6,102 bases of DNA from a bacterium (GCA_024276815.1 JAJRWM010000178.1:1-6102); one strand, 5' to 3'; shown: positions 1 through 5,645, counted from the stretch's first letter. Numbers and translations are program-made. Notes: generated by a model not told the origin, from the sequence alone.

Positions 1-197
1 TGCTGGTTCTCGCCAATATCGGGTATTGCGTCGACCGGCACCGGGTCGCGAGGGAATCCCCCCAGGTTCCAGTCGAAGGGAGCGACCATAACGCCCCAGG
101 CGATTATCAGAAGCACCAGCATGAAGACCAGCAGCTTTTCCTCCAGGTAAAACCTGATTATTTTATCGATCAAAGGGGTTTTGTTTTTATTCGCCAT
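1..197 (-). CDS. cusA: CusA-type heavy-metal RND efflux pump, N-terminal 65 residues (runs off the window)
   Basis: Inner-membrane pump of the HME-RND family, which uses proton entry to drive metal ions such as Cu(I) and Ag(I) out through a CusB adaptor and a TolC-type duct. Only the first 65 residues are present; the rest lies beyond base 1. Visible are a short cytoplasmic start (MANKNKTPLIDKIIRFYLEE), the first membrane helix (about residues 22-41, LLVFMLVLLIIAWGVMVAPF) and then PVDAIPDIGENQ, which corresponds to the conserved 'DA[IL]PD' stretch after the first helix in CusA/CzcA proteins. The start ATG at 197-195 has a GGAG ribosome site at 207-210, 9 nt upstream. It follows the cusB stop by 46 bp with no terminator-like structure, so it should be co-transcribed. 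The metal (Cu/Ag rather than Zn/Co/Cd) is inferred from the HMBD-bearing neighbours, because the substrate-deciding residues are outside the window. Confidence 0.9.
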   Translation of the reverse strand, partial: MANKNKTPLIDKIIRFYLEEKLLVFMLVLLIIAWGVMVAPFDWNLGGFPRDPVPVDAIPDIGENQ

Positions 198-243
198 AAT
201 TAATTACTCCATCTTTAGTGGGAGGTATGATGATCTCCATGCT

Positions 244-1740
244 TTACCTGGTTCGTCCGCGACTGTCTTTCGGTTGCATCATACTGGGTTTGGCCAGTAT
301 CTGCAGGGCGCTGTCAATTTTGAAGTTGCCGTTGGTAACTACTTGCTCGCCTTTCTTCAGCCCGGACTTAACAATATACTCATCGCCGGCTTTAGGTCCT
401 AAAACAACTTCCCGGCCCTCGTACATTGATTTATCAGCGTCCGAAATGTCTACGTAAACAACCGCCCGTTTCCCGGTAATCAGGACCGCGGAAGCCGGGA
501 TTACCAGGGGCGATTCGATAAATTCTTCGTCATCAGTGACATAGCCCAGCGATTCCGCTTCGACTAACGGCATACCGCAGCGGGGGCAGTTCCCCGGTTC
601 ATCCCTGATAATTTCAGGGTGCATCGGCGAAATCCATTTATCCGCCAGCCGGGCATCGACAATTTTGCCGTCTTCAGCCATTTTAACCTTGATCAATGCC
701 CGGACAAACATGCCCGGTTTGAGTTTACCTTTACGATTCTTGATATTAAGACGTATTTTAACGGTTCTGGTTACCGGGTCGAGTATCGGGTCAATAAAGG
801 CGATTCGTCCCCGGAAGGTTTCGCCGGGGCTGGCTTCGGTGGTAAATTCAACTTTCTGGGCATATCTTAAAAAGGGCAGGTCTGATTCGTAAGCGTCCAG
901 TTTTACCCAGACTTCGCTCAGGTCGGCGACGGTGTAAATAACGGTTCCGGTTTTCACGTAGGCGCCGGCGGTGGCATTTTTCTTAATGACAATTCCGCTG
1001 ATGGGCGAATAGATGGTCAGGTGATCGCTGGCTTTCTTTTGTTTTTCGATATCTTTTATTTGTTTTGGCGTTAAGCCCCACAACCGCAGCTTCTCTCTGG
1101 TTGCCTCAACGGTTAAACGGGCGGTTGGGGCGACAGCCTGGTTGCCGCTGTTAAGTGTTTTCAGGGCTTGCAGCAGTTCCTCCTGGGCGGTCAGGAGTTC
1201 CGGGCTGTAGAGAGATACCAGGTGATCTCCTTTTTTAACGCTGATACCGGTGTAATCGACGAACAGTTCGTCAATCCGGCCCGGCACCCAGGCCGAGATG
1301 TCGGAGACCAGGGGTTCCTGGTAATCAACTTTACCCACCAAGCGGATCTTTGCCGTAACCAGTTTCCTTTTCACAGTGGTTGTTCTGATCTGGGCCAGTT
1401 TTTTGGCGGCCGGGGACAAGGTCAACCGGGGCCGGGCGGCTTCGTCGCTGTTGGAAACTTGAATTGGAATCAGGTCCATTCCGCAGATGGGGCAGGAGCC
1501 GGGTTTTTCCAGCCGGACTGAGGGGTGCATGGAGCAGGTCCACATAATCTTGCCCTCCTCGCCGCTGTTTTTTTTATCAGCGACAATATCCTGCTTTACT
1601 TCCGGTATTTCCGTTGTCTGTTTGCCAAACCGCAGATACCCGGAAAAGAAGAGCAGAGCTAAAATTATTAGCAAACCTCTTAACAGGTTTTTAGCTGAGA
1701 GAAACCTGGTTTTTAAATCTTTCATTTTGTTTTCTGACAT
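244..1740 (-). CDS. cusB: CusB-type efflux RND periplasmic adaptor with two heavy-metal-binding domains
   Basis: Membrane-fusion protein of 498 residues that links a CusA-type pump to the outer-membrane factor and is expected to pass metal to the pump. Order of parts: hydrophobic anchor at about residues 18-36 with no lipobox; first HMBD at 67-92 (W67-T-C69-S-M-H-P73, then PGSC83PIC86GMDL); beta-barrel/lipoyl and helical hairpin region at about 105-290, with the barrel-sandwich phrases VPGRIDELFVDYTG (152-165) and YSPISGIVIKKNATAG (244-259); beta-barrel at 290-350 (DPVTRTVKIRL at 321-331, KLKPGMFVRA at 339-348); second HMBD at 369-393 (W369-I-S371-P-M-H-P, then NC385PRC388GM); membrane-proximal part to the end. 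The second HMBD has Ser where the first Cys should be. Length exceeds E. coli CusB (about 400 residues), mainly because of the two added domains. The ATG at 1740-1738 has GAGGAG at 1747-1752, 6 nt upstream. The gene sits 66 bp after the upstream lipoprotein and 46 bp before cusA. The Cu/Ag assignment is from family context. Confidence 0.93.
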   Translation of the reverse strand: MSENKMKDLKTRFLSAKNLLRGLLIILALLFFSGYLRFGKQTTEIPEVKQDIVADKKNSGEEGKIMWTCSMHPSVRLEKPGSCPICGMDLIPIQVSNSDEAARPRLTLSPAAKKLAQIRTTTVKRKLVTAKIRLVGKVDYQEPLVSDISAWVPGRIDELFVDYTGISVKKGDHLVSLYSPELLTAQEELLQALKTLNSGNQAVAPTARLTVEATREKLRLWGLTPKQIKDIEKQKKASDHLTIYSPISGIVIKKNATAGAYVKTGTVIYTVADLSEVWVKLDAYESDLPFLRYAQKVEFTTEASPGETFRGRIAFIDPILDPVTRTVKIRLNIKNRKGKLKPGMFVRALIKVKMAEDGKIVDARLADKWISPMHPEIIRDEPGNCPRCGMPLVEAESLGYVTDDEEFIESPLVIPASAVLITGKRAVVYVDISDADKSMYEGREVVLGPKAGDEYIVKSGLKKGEQVVTNGNFKIDSALQILAKPSMMQPKDSRGRTR

Positions 1741-1771
1741 TTTCTACTCCTCTTCTCCGAGATATCAATAC

Positions 1772-1793
1772 TTGATTAAGAACAATTTATCAA
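1772..1793. repeat. Imperfect inverted repeat between lipoprotein gene and cusB
   Basis: TTGATTAA (1772-1779), a 6-nt spacer GAACAA, and TTTATCAA (1786-1793) form an 8-bp dyad with one mismatch. It lies in the 66-bp gap between the second lipoprotein and cusB, upstream of the cusB ribosome site. It is A/T-rich and has no U-run on the transcript side, so it does not look like a terminator. It could be a weak mRNA hairpin, a protein-binding site, or chance in A/T-rich spacer. Confidence 0.3.
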
Positions 1794-1806
1794 AGGCGGC
1801 CTGGTG

Positions 1807-2166
1807 TTATTTCACCATTCCGTCTTTTTTCATCATTCCCTTTTTTTTCATTTGGCCGTTTTTGTGCGGCATACCGTCTTTTTTCATCATGTGTTTTTTG
1901 CCGTCTTTTTTTGTCGGGCCGCATTTATGGGGCACCAGGTCCATGTTGCATTTGGAACATTTGCCCGGTTTCATTTTCATTTCTTCCGGATGCATGGGAC
2001 AGGTATAACATTCTTTATCAGGCGGGCAATATTGTTTTTTGTGCATTTGACAACCGGCTTTTTGCCCCTTTTTGCAGTACTTCAGAGGACAACAGCCGCT
2101 GAAAACCAATAAACCCAGTAAGGCCAGCATCCCGCCAAGCGCTATTAGTAACTTATGTCTTTTCAT
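1807..2166 (-). CDS. Small lipoprotein with one heavy-metal-binding domain and a Lys/Met/His-rich repeat tail
   Basis: Predicted 119-residue metal-binding lipoprotein, exported and anchored by lipid at Cys25. It starts MKRHK, followed by a hydrophobic stretch (6-22) and the lipobox V-F-S-G-C25. A Cys-rich segment (C25, C26, C31, C39, C47, C53) leads into one HMBD at 54-79: Y54-T-C56-P-M-H-P60, then PGKC70SKC73NMDLVP, with Asn74 where Gly is usual. C82 follows, then a tail at 85-119 built from short repeats such as KKDGM, HMM and GMM. In all there are 10 Cys and 14 Met, fitting soft-metal binding. The ATG at 2166-2164 has AGGAGG at 2178-2183, 11 nt upstream. Placed between another HMBD lipoprotein and cusB, it may carry metal to the HMBD of CusB, a role like that of CusF, but this is inference. 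The tail could instead bind acidic lipids or simply be disordered. Confidence 0.88.
   Translation of the reverse strand: MKRHKLLIALGGMLALLGLLVFSGCCPLKYCKKGQKAGCQMHKKQYCPPDKECYTCPMHPEEMKMKPGKCSKCNMDLVPHKCGPTKKDGKKHMMKKDGMPHKNGQMKKKGMMKKDGMVK
1816..1890 (-). repeat. Internal repeats encoding the KKDGM-type tail
   Basis: Within the C-terminal end of the 119-residue lipoprotein, the 17 bases at 1820-1836 (ccgtcttttttcatcat) recur exactly at 1874-1890. With one mismatch the match extends to 21 bases (1816-1836 and 1870-1890). The copies are 54 bp apart, exactly 18 codons, so the frame is kept. A shorter third copy (gccgtcttttttt) is at 1900-1912. Each full copy encodes MMKKDGM. The pattern suggests tail growth by in-frame tandem duplication. 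Confidence 0.75.
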
Positions 2167-2230
2167 TAATAAAACAACCTCCTCTTTTAATGTTCCTACC
2201 CTGTTAACTTACCCGTTTGTGACTGGTTTT

Positions 2231-2240
2231 CACCTCCTTT
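2231..2240 (-). promoter_or_regulatory. Orphan full-length Shine-Dalgarno sequence with no start codon at usable distance
   Basis: On the minus strand these bases read AAAGGAGGTG, a near-complete complement to the 3' end of 16S rRNA. They lie in the 132-bp gap between the two lipoprotein genes (2167-2298). No ATG or TTG follows within about 15 nt, and the only GTG overlaps the site itself. The real start of the downstream gene, at 2166, has its own AGGAGG. This may be a relic of a lost or shortened small gene, a site for ribosome stand-by, or chance. No other gene is seen in the gap. Confidence 0.4.
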
Positions 2241-2273
2241 CTTATAGTATTTTCATTCAATCAAAGCGTGTCT

Positions 2274-2285
2274 TCCAAGCTTGGA
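2274..2285. repeat. 12-bp perfect palindrome after the first lipoprotein gene
   Basis: TCCAAGCTTGGA reads the same on both strands and begins 14 bp past the stop of the 104-residue lipoprotein. It has no loop and no U-run, so it is not a normal terminator. It could be a small protein-binding site or chance. Nothing else in the window repeats it. Confidence 0.25.
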
Positions 2286-2298
2286 CGAGGTCTTAATT

Positions 2299-2613
2299 TC
2301 AGGGACAGCAGCCTTCACTTTTTGCCTGACTGCATTGTGTTTCCTGCACCAGGTTCATACCGCAGATGGGGCATTGACCGGCTTCTGTCACTCTCACGCC
2401 GGGGTGCATCGGGCAGGTCCACACTTTTGGGGACTTACGCCGCTCGACAGTGGTTTCCCTGGGCGCGGATTTTGCCGGTGGTTTCTCTGGGTTGACCGCC
2501 GGTTGAGAATTTGAGCAGCCGCTGATCAGAAACGCGCCTGATACAACAAGCAGGATGATTAACCAACAGTAACCTGAGATATTTCCCATGATTCGTTTAT
2601 TGTTTTTCTCCAT
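2299..2613 (-). CDS. Small lipoprotein with one heavy-metal-binding domain and Cys-rich tail
   Basis: Predicted 104-residue metal-binding lipoprotein. A hydrophobic stretch (17-31) ends in the lipobox L-I-S-G-C33, so the mature protein would start at Cys33 and be lipid-anchored. A Pro/Lys-rich linker (about 34-63) leads to a complete HMBD at 65-89: W65-T-C67-P-M-H-P71, then AGQC81PIC84GMNL. The tail adds C94, C102 and C103. The HMBD closely resembles the first HMBD of the CusB adaptor in the same operon. The ATG at 2613-2611 overlaps the end of the upstream TolC-family gene by 17 bp and has GGAG 7 nt upstream, so translation is likely coupled. The alternative start at Met9 is less likely because it lacks a well-spaced ribosome site. 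The likely role is holding or relaying Cu(I)/Ag(I) in the periplasm; the direct partner is not known. Confidence 0.88.
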   Translation of the reverse strand: MEKNNKRIMGNISGYCWLIILLVVSGAFLISGCSNSQPAVNPEKPPAKSAPRETTVERRKSPKVWTCPMHPGVRVTEAGQCPICGMNLVQETQCSQAKSEGCCP

Positions 2614-3631
2614 TATTTTTCTCCATTACTTTGATATTAAGACTGAGGAGTTTTTCCAGTTTCGTTGTCTTTTGCGCGATGTTTCTAACCGCCAGATGAT
2701 AGTTGAGCTGATATTCCAGCCACTGGTTATAGGTAATCAACAGGTCCGCGAAACTTACCTTACCTGTTTGATATCCTGACTGGCTGACTTCCAGGGCCTG
2801 GTCCGCCTGGGGAATCAGGACGTCTTGAAAAAGCGTTTGTTTACGTCTTCCTTCATCAATTTCCTGGATGGTTTGTTTGATCTGTTGCCGCAGCGAGATT
2901 TCCCGGTCGGCTAAATTGAGTTCCAGGGCCTGATAATTATCTTTCAGTTCCCTGATGTAGGCGTTGTTTTTGCCGTACCAAGGGTCGGATTTGGTCGTTT
3001 TGTTGGTTGGAAAGGTCGCCATTTTCGCGGCGCTGCCGATCATTTTGCTCTCACGATTCTGAAAATAACTGTTGGGGGAGGCGAAATCAGGATAAAACAT
3101 TTTTTCCATCATGGTTATCATCAATTTCATCTTTTCCAGTTTTATTCGAATTGCCTTGATTTCCAGATTGTTCTTCAGTCCCAAATTTATTATTTCATCT
3201 GTCGCCACTGCCGCCGGGATATCCGCCCCGGGTTCTGACTCCGCGGTTTTGCCCAGCGCTATATTATCAGGCAGGTTGAGATCCCTTCTGAGCCGGTCCC
3301 TGATAATTTCCTTATTCTGGTTGATAGTGGCCAGCTTTTCTCTCTGCTTGTCAATCTTCATCTGCACGTTGATGACATCATTGAATTGCGCCCGCCCGGT
3401 TTTAAAGAGAGCCTGGGAGATATCCTTCATGGAGGACAACAGCCCCAGGGTCTTGTTCGAGATGTTTTCCGAATGTTCCAGATATGCCAGTTGATAATAA
3501 CTGGTTTTTACCCGGGTGGTTAAATCACGGGCTTTTTGGTAATAGGCGTTGTCAGCCAGTGATATTTCCCGGTCGATGATCCGGCCTCGCAGGGTCAGCG
3601 TCCCGGGGAAAGGATAATTCATGTTAATCAT
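2597..3631 (-). CDS. C-terminal part of a frameshifted TolC/CusC-family outer-membrane factor
   Basis: This reading frame encodes 344 residues that match the later two-thirds of a TolC-family protein (OEP repeats). It begins inside the first beta-hairpin (NYPFPGTLTLRGRIID), continues through long heptad-like helices (about 25-125 and 225-325), and has the second strand region near YPDFASPNSYFQ. It has no signal peptide and no ribosome site before its ATG (upstream bases are AAACAGGCCT), so on its own it would not be exported. It joins the 180-residue frame upstream through an ATGA overlap at 3631-3628. Together they would give about 524 residues if one base were restored. The intact neighbour (4167-5549) has 15 residues from its LGP to the end of its PYPG. 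The joined product has the same 15 from VGP to PFPG, so these are best read as one broken gene. A sequencing error, true mutation or ribosomal frameshift are all possible. Confidence 0.85.
   Translation of the reverse strand: MINMNYPFPGTLTLRGRIIDREISLADNAYYQKARDLTTRVKTSYYQLAYLEHSENISNKTLGLLSSMKDISQALFKTGRAQFNDVINVQMKIDKQREKLATINQNKEIIRDRLRRDLNLPDNIALGKTAESEPGADIPAAVATDEIINLGLKNNLEIKAIRIKLEKMKLMITMMEKMFYPDFASPNSYFQNRESKMIGSAAKMATFPTNKTTKSDPWYGKNNAYIRELKDNYQALELNLADREISLRQQIKQTIQEIDEGRRKQTLFQDVLIPQADQALEVSQSGYQTGKVSFADLLITYNQWLEYQLNYHLAVRNIAQKTTKLEKLLSLNIKVMEKNNGEKQ
2601..2626 (-). repeat. 13-bp tandem repeat at the gene overlap
   Basis: The bases 2601-2613 and 2614-2626 are adjacent copies that differ at one position. 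On the minus strand they read ATGGAGAAAAA(C/T)A. The first copy lies in the end of the TolC-family gene (VMEKN). It supplies GGAG as the ribosome site for the second copy, whose ATG starts the 104-residue lipoprotein (MEKNN). A small tandem duplication may thus have made the current start signal. Confidence 0.6.
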
Positions 3632-4170
3632 AGGCCTGTTTGACGGGGGCCGACACGGGTATTGACAGCTTCCGCGAAAGCAAGGTACTGGTTTAGTATC
3701 TCCTGCAGGTTGGCCGCCTGCGAATATTGATTAAGCGCGGCTTTTTTCTTCTCCAGAGCGGTTGCCAAACCGGGATTACGGGCCAGGCTCAAGGCCGTTA
3801 GTAAATCGAGTTCCAGTTCTTTCTCAAGATGTTTTTCGATTTTTAGCGGATCATCGCTTATTTCCTCATTTAACCTGACAGTTCTTTCCGGCAGGGCCGT
3901 GAACTCCCGGACGAAGTCGCTTGCCCCGGCGTTTTGCTCCCGTTTTTTGAAACGGGCCGGAGAATCATGAACAGCGTTTTTATCCTGATGTTCGGCATCT
4001 GGCGTTGTCAGTTTTCTCTCTTTGATCTTCTGAAAGTAAGGCGGCGGCGCGGCGTTTTCAAATTGTTTTTGATAGTCATCATATTTATCCGGAGACGTGG
4101 CGGAAAGCGGAGCGCTGGACAGGAATAACACAGCTAAAGTTAAAATAACGGACAAGGATTTGTTAGTCAT
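3628..4170 (-). CDS. N-terminal part of a frameshifted TolC/CusC-family outer-membrane factor
   Basis: This 180-residue frame carries a Sec signal peptide (MTNKSLSVILTLAVLFLSS..., likely cut after Ala24). A charged, Pro-rich linker follows (about 25-118), longer than that of its neighbour. Then come the first TolC helix (LDLLTALSLARNPGLATALE, 121-140) and helix end (NLQEILNQYLAFAEAVN). It stops at TRVGPRQTGL, exactly where the first beta-hairpin should begin. The missing remainder is in the frame that starts at 3631, shifted by one base. On the minus strand a run of five C (3645-3649) sits just before the stop and is a likely place for a lost base. The ATG at 4170-4168 overlaps the stop of the preceding TolC gene (ATGA), with AGAGG about 10 nt upstream. 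Alone it would lack the outer-membrane barrel and most of the periplasmic tunnel, so it is probably non-functional without frame repair. Confidence 0.85.
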   Translation of the reverse strand: MTNKSLSVILTLAVLFLSSAPLSATSPDKYDDYQKQFENAAPPPYFQKIKERKLTTPDAEHQDKNAVHDSPARFKKREQNAGASDFVREFTALPERTVRLNEEISDDPLKIEKHLEKELELDLLTALSLARNPGLATALEKKKAALNQYSQAANLQEILNQYLAFAEAVNTRVGPRQTGL

Positions 4171-5549
4171 GGCGAGGTTTCCTCTGTTTCAGTATTCTCA
4201 GCCTGGTTCAGGAGGTTAACTCCGGTAAGCTTTTCAAGCTGGCACAACGCTAGATAGTAATCAGTCCTGGCCCGCGCCGCCGCCAGATTGAAGTTAAGCC
4301 AGACGCTTCGGGTTTCAATCAGTTCGGCGTAACTGCCCGCTCCCTCACGGTACAGCGTTTCCGCCTTGTCCAAAGAATCCTTGGCCTGAGGTAACAGGGC
4401 GTTTTGATACAGGCTGATTAATCTTTGAGCGTTATTTAATTTAAAGTAGACCTGTTTTATCAGGCTGTTCGTCCGGTTCAGGATATTCCGGCGCTTCAAA
4501 CGGATTTTATTAACATTGCTCCGCGCTTCTCTTTTGATGGATTTGTATTTACGACCAAAGGGAATGTTGATCCCCAGGCTTAAACCATAGGCGTCCTTCC
4601 CGGCGTTGTCCGGTTTCATATCCAGATCGGGTTCCCCGACTTCAAGATACATCAGGCTGAGCTTGAAATCGGGATAGCTGTCTTTCTGTTTGAGTTTTTC
4701 CGTGCGTTCAGCCTGGCTGATTTTAAGTCCGGCCAGTTTTAATTCCAGGCGGTTACTCTCGGCCAGTTGGTATAAATCAGCCAGCGGATATGGTAATTCC
4801 CCCGGCCGGCCGGGAAACTGAGGGGCGGCCAGTTCAGCTTCCGGTTCCCGGTTCAGCAGTGAATTTATCTTCGTTTTCTCGGTATCGGCCAGGTCCGCCA
4901 ACAGAACCAGATCATAGGTTAGCTGGGCCGTCTGTGACTGGGCTTTCAGGACATCGTTTAAGGAAGTGATATCCTGGGCGTAATCAGCTTCGCCGAGCTG
5001 AGCCAGTTGGTTGATTATTTCCTGGTTCTGTTGGGTTATCTCAATCGCCCGTTTGATATAGGCCAGTTCAAAATAGGATGACTGCAAGGATATCATGACG
5101 TTACGGACAACTTTTTCATATTCCAGCCGGGCCTGCTGGATTTTGGTCTCGGTGATAGCGCCCTTTAATTGAGTTTTACCGGGATAGGGAATCTTTTGCG
5201 CGAGAGCGACCCGGTGACGCTGCGGTCCCAGTTTGGTTTCCAGGGGGCTGGGGAAGTAGCTGTAGCTCAGCGTCGGGTCGGGCCAGGAGATCGCTTGCGG
5301 GTAACGTTCAATTTTAGCCTGCCAGTTTTGTTTGGCGGCCTGGATCGCCGGATTATGCTCGTAGGCGTATCGCAATAGTTGGCTTAATTGAAGTCCTTCT
5401 GCGGCCTCGAACCCGGCGTTGCTCTTTTCGGAGCTAATGTTATTACCATTCCTTGGTATCTTTGAAACGTTTTCAGCTAATAAGGCTGTAGAAACATGGA
5501 TGGCAATTATCACCAACGCGATGAAGAACGAGTTTTGTTTTTTTGACAT
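4167..5549 (-). CDS. TolC/CusC-family outer-membrane efflux protein (intact)
   Basis: Outer-membrane duct of an RND tripartite pump, 460 residues, close to the usual 420-490 for the family. A Sec signal peptide (basic MSKKQ, hydrophobic 8-24, likely cut after Ala25) is not a lipobox, unlike E. coli CusC. Two OEP repeats follow. The first has LSQLLRYAYEHNPAIQAAKQ (55-74), a first beta region with WPDPTLSYSYFPSPLETKLG (89-108) and KIPYPGKTQLKG, and then a long coiled helix. The second has YQLAESNRLELKLA, YPDFKLSLMYLEVGEPDLDM, the hairpin YGLSLGINIPFGRK, and a second coiled helix ending YREGAGSYAELIETRSVWLN and YYLALCQLEKLTG. It is the first gene after the sigma-54 promoter. Its ATG (5549-5547) has AAGGTGATC, matching the 16S rRNA end, just upstream. 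It ends in an ATGA overlap with the next TolC-family gene. It is the only complete duct in the window and the likely partner of CusBA. Confidence 0.93.
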   Translation of the reverse strand: MSKKQNSFFIALVIIAIHVSTALLAENVSKIPRNGNNISSEKSNAGFEAAEGLQLSQLLRYAYEHNPAIQAAKQNWQAKIERYPQAISWPDPTLSYSYFPSPLETKLGPQRHRVALAQKIPYPGKTQLKGAITETKIQQARLEYEKVVRNVMISLQSSYFELAYIKRAIEITQQNQEIINQLAQLGEADYAQDITSLNDVLKAQSQTAQLTYDLVLLADLADTEKTKINSLLNREPEAELAAPQFPGRPGELPYPLADLYQLAESNRLELKLAGLKISQAERTEKLKQKDSYPDFKLSLMYLEVGEPDLDMKPDNAGKDAYGLSLGINIPFGRKYKSIKREARSNVNKIRLKRRNILNRTNSLIKQVYFKLNNAQRLISLYQNALLPQAKDSLDKAETLYREGAGSYAELIETRSVWLNFNLAAARARTDYYLALCQLEKLTGVNLLNQAENTETEETSP

Positions 5550-5575
5550 ATTAGATCACCTTTCCTGCCTCAATA

Positions 5576-5591
5576 AGCACAAACCGTGCCA
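5576..5591 (-). promoter_or_regulatory. Sigma-54 (-24/-12) promoter of the efflux operon
   Basis: On the minus strand 5591-5576 reads TGGCACGGTTTGTGCT. Against the sigma-54 consensus TGGCACR-N4-TTGCW it differs at one base only (G for T at the first base of the -12 block). The invariant GG (5590-5589) and GC (5578-5577) are at the correct spacing. A start near base 5565 would give a leader of about 16 nt that still holds the whole ribosome site of the first TolC gene. No good -35/-10 pair for the housekeeping sigma factor was seen in the same gap. Sigma-54 promoters need an AAA+ activator of the NtrC type; none is encoded in the window. Confidence 0.72.
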
Positions 5592-5594
5592 ACA

Positions 5595-5617
5595 ATAGGT
5601 AACTCGCTGGTATCTAT
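5595..5617. repeat. Imperfect dyad just upstream of the -24 element
   Basis: ATAGGTA (5595-5601) and TATCTAT (5611-5617) form a 7-bp inverted repeat with one mismatch and a 9-bp spacer. It lies about 30-52 bp upstream of the predicted start. That is closer than usual for a sigma-54 enhancer site, so it may be a repressor or accessory site, or chance. Confidence 0.25.
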
Positions 5618-5630
5618 AAGTTATTTTGTT

Positions 5631-5645
5631 TGCCTGAAAATGCCT
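5631..5645. repeat. Helically phased TGCCT direct repeat upstream of the promoter
   Basis: TGCCT occurs at 5631-5635 and again at 5641-5645, 10 bp apart, which is about one helical turn. It lies some 66-80 bp upstream of the predicted sigma-54 start, where activator half-sites can be found. The repeat is short and could be chance. Confidence 0.2.

Noticed and set aside
1168-1521. 117-residue plus-strand open frame
   Set aside because: It lies entirely antisense to cusB, which has clear domain matches, and it has no recognisable motif.
1487-2008. 173-residue plus-strand open frame
   Set aside because: It lies opposite the cusB start and the HMBD lipoprotein. Its F/S/I-rich sequence is the mirror of Lys/Met-rich codons, and it has no family resemblance.
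3111-3494. 127-residue plus-strand open frame with hydrophobic stretches
   Set aside because: It is antisense to the TolC helices. The hydrophobicity arises from the reverse complement of Lys/Glu/Asn-rich codons, and no ribosome site was seen.
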